Assembly (NCBI RefSeq): GCF_052060015.1 | Contig: NZ_JBPODZ010000003.1 | Location: forward strand, 124,001-188,000 | Direction: 5' to 3' | Length of the DNA: 64,000 nt | DNA from: Arhodomonas sp052060015 | Lineage (GTDB): Bacteria > Pseudomonadota > Gammaproteobacteria > Nitrococcales > Nitrococcaceae | Shown here: positions 63,838-64,000 of the stretch, one piece after another | How positions within the stretch are numbered: the stretch's first letter is position 1 | How the letters are laid out: every line of letters begins with the position of its first letter | Translations under genes and position numbers: made by a program | Notes under the pieces: generated by a model | Database searches by the model: none | What the model was told of the DNA's origin: nothing | What the model saw: the letters and a program-made list of their open reading frames with translations, nothing else

Positions 63838-63957
63838 GGTCCGCCCGGGGGAGCGCAGAAGGTCAGGGACCGTCGGCGGCCAGGGATGGCCGCCGTCGAG
63901 CGTACAGGGATGTATTCATAGCGTGTCCCTGACCTTCTGCGCTCCCCCGGGCGGGCC
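63838..63957. repeat. Long REP-like inverted repeat with inner hairpin
   Basis: The left arm (63838-63870) and right arm (63925-63957) are complementary over 33 bases, with one T-G wobble near the outer end and a 30-base perfect core. The core reads CGCCCGGGGGAGCGCAGAAG and onward to GGTCAGGGAC. The 54-base loop holds its own 8-bp hairpin, GGCGGCCA with TGGCCGCC. No other copy was seen in the window. It lies upstream of the EVE gene, and the remaining 43 bases to the right edge show no gene. Confidence 0.8.
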
Positions 63958-64000
63958 CTGGATCGATGGGGACGCTCGCCCCAGCGGGAAGCGCCGCAGC

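Noticed and set aside
63838..63957. The terminal repeat as a CRISPR array or an insertion-sequence end
   Set aside because: There is one inverted pair, no regularly spaced direct repeats, and no transposase reading frame inside the 54-base loop.

Overview
The window is a dense, high-GC stretch of bacterial chromosome with no sign of a plasmid, prophage or integrated island. Gene content and gene order point to a gammaproteobacterium, probably of the Ectothiorhodospiraceae/Chromatiales type. The evidence is coaBC-dut-algC-argB and ftsY-ftsE-ftsX-rpoH in the order known from gammaproteobacteria, a full gspC-to-gspN type II secretion operon, a single-polypeptide PHB synthase, and an archaeal-type RNA ligase with its PIN-like partner. 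The lineage is inferred from content, not from a computed phylogeny. I found no rRNA, tRNA, CRISPR array or transposase gene.

Layout. 1-6.6 kb: a partial cation efflux gene and a thiolase on the minus strand, then isocitrate dehydrogenase fused to CBS domains and PEP carboxylase on the plus strand. 6.5-16.5 kb: a small membrane protein, pyrE, a DUF4124 protein and the antiporter cvrA, facing the minus-strand set coaBC-dut-algC-argB, then radC. 16.5-24.6 kb: the minus-strand ftsY-ftsE-ftsX-rpoH group, and a plus-strand run of two M16 peptidases, rsmD, coaD and an RRM RNA-binding protein. 24.7-31 kb: the RNA-ligase partner, RNA ligase and rsmJ, then phaC, a drug/metabolite exporter and sohB. 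31-36.8 kb: a small ORF6N-like protein, a 1-Cys peroxiredoxin, ctaG and a SCO protein, ilvD and zapE. 36.8-47.9 kb: the twelve-gene type II secretion operon, transcribed leftward in the order C to N. 48.3-52.8 kb: rho, a FadL-type porin, an unknown lipoprotein and folA. 52.8-56 kb: a flavin monooxygenase/flavin reductase/nitroreductase cluster with a divergent MarR-type regulator and a palindromic operator region. 56-63.8 kb: thyA, lgt, an RlmI-type methyltransferase, a cysteine-synthase-like enzyme, an SH3/coiled-coil membrane protein, argE-argA and an EVE-domain protein. The right edge carries a long REP-like inverted repeat.

Most of the content is housekeeping: C4/TCA metabolism, arginine and pyrimidine synthesis, CoA synthesis, cell division, respiration assembly, polymer storage and protein export. 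Genes are tightly packed, and ATGA stop/start overlaps are common in the gsp, fts, arg, thy/lgt and RNA-ligase groups. The parts most worth a second look are the ICDH-CBS fusion, the RNA ligase/PIN partner pair coupled to rsmJ, the Rut-like but incomplete flavin monooxygenase cluster with TTTTAC operators, the ORF6N-like protein beside the peroxiredoxin, the rho leader with a three-codon upstream ORF, and the terminal inverted repeat.
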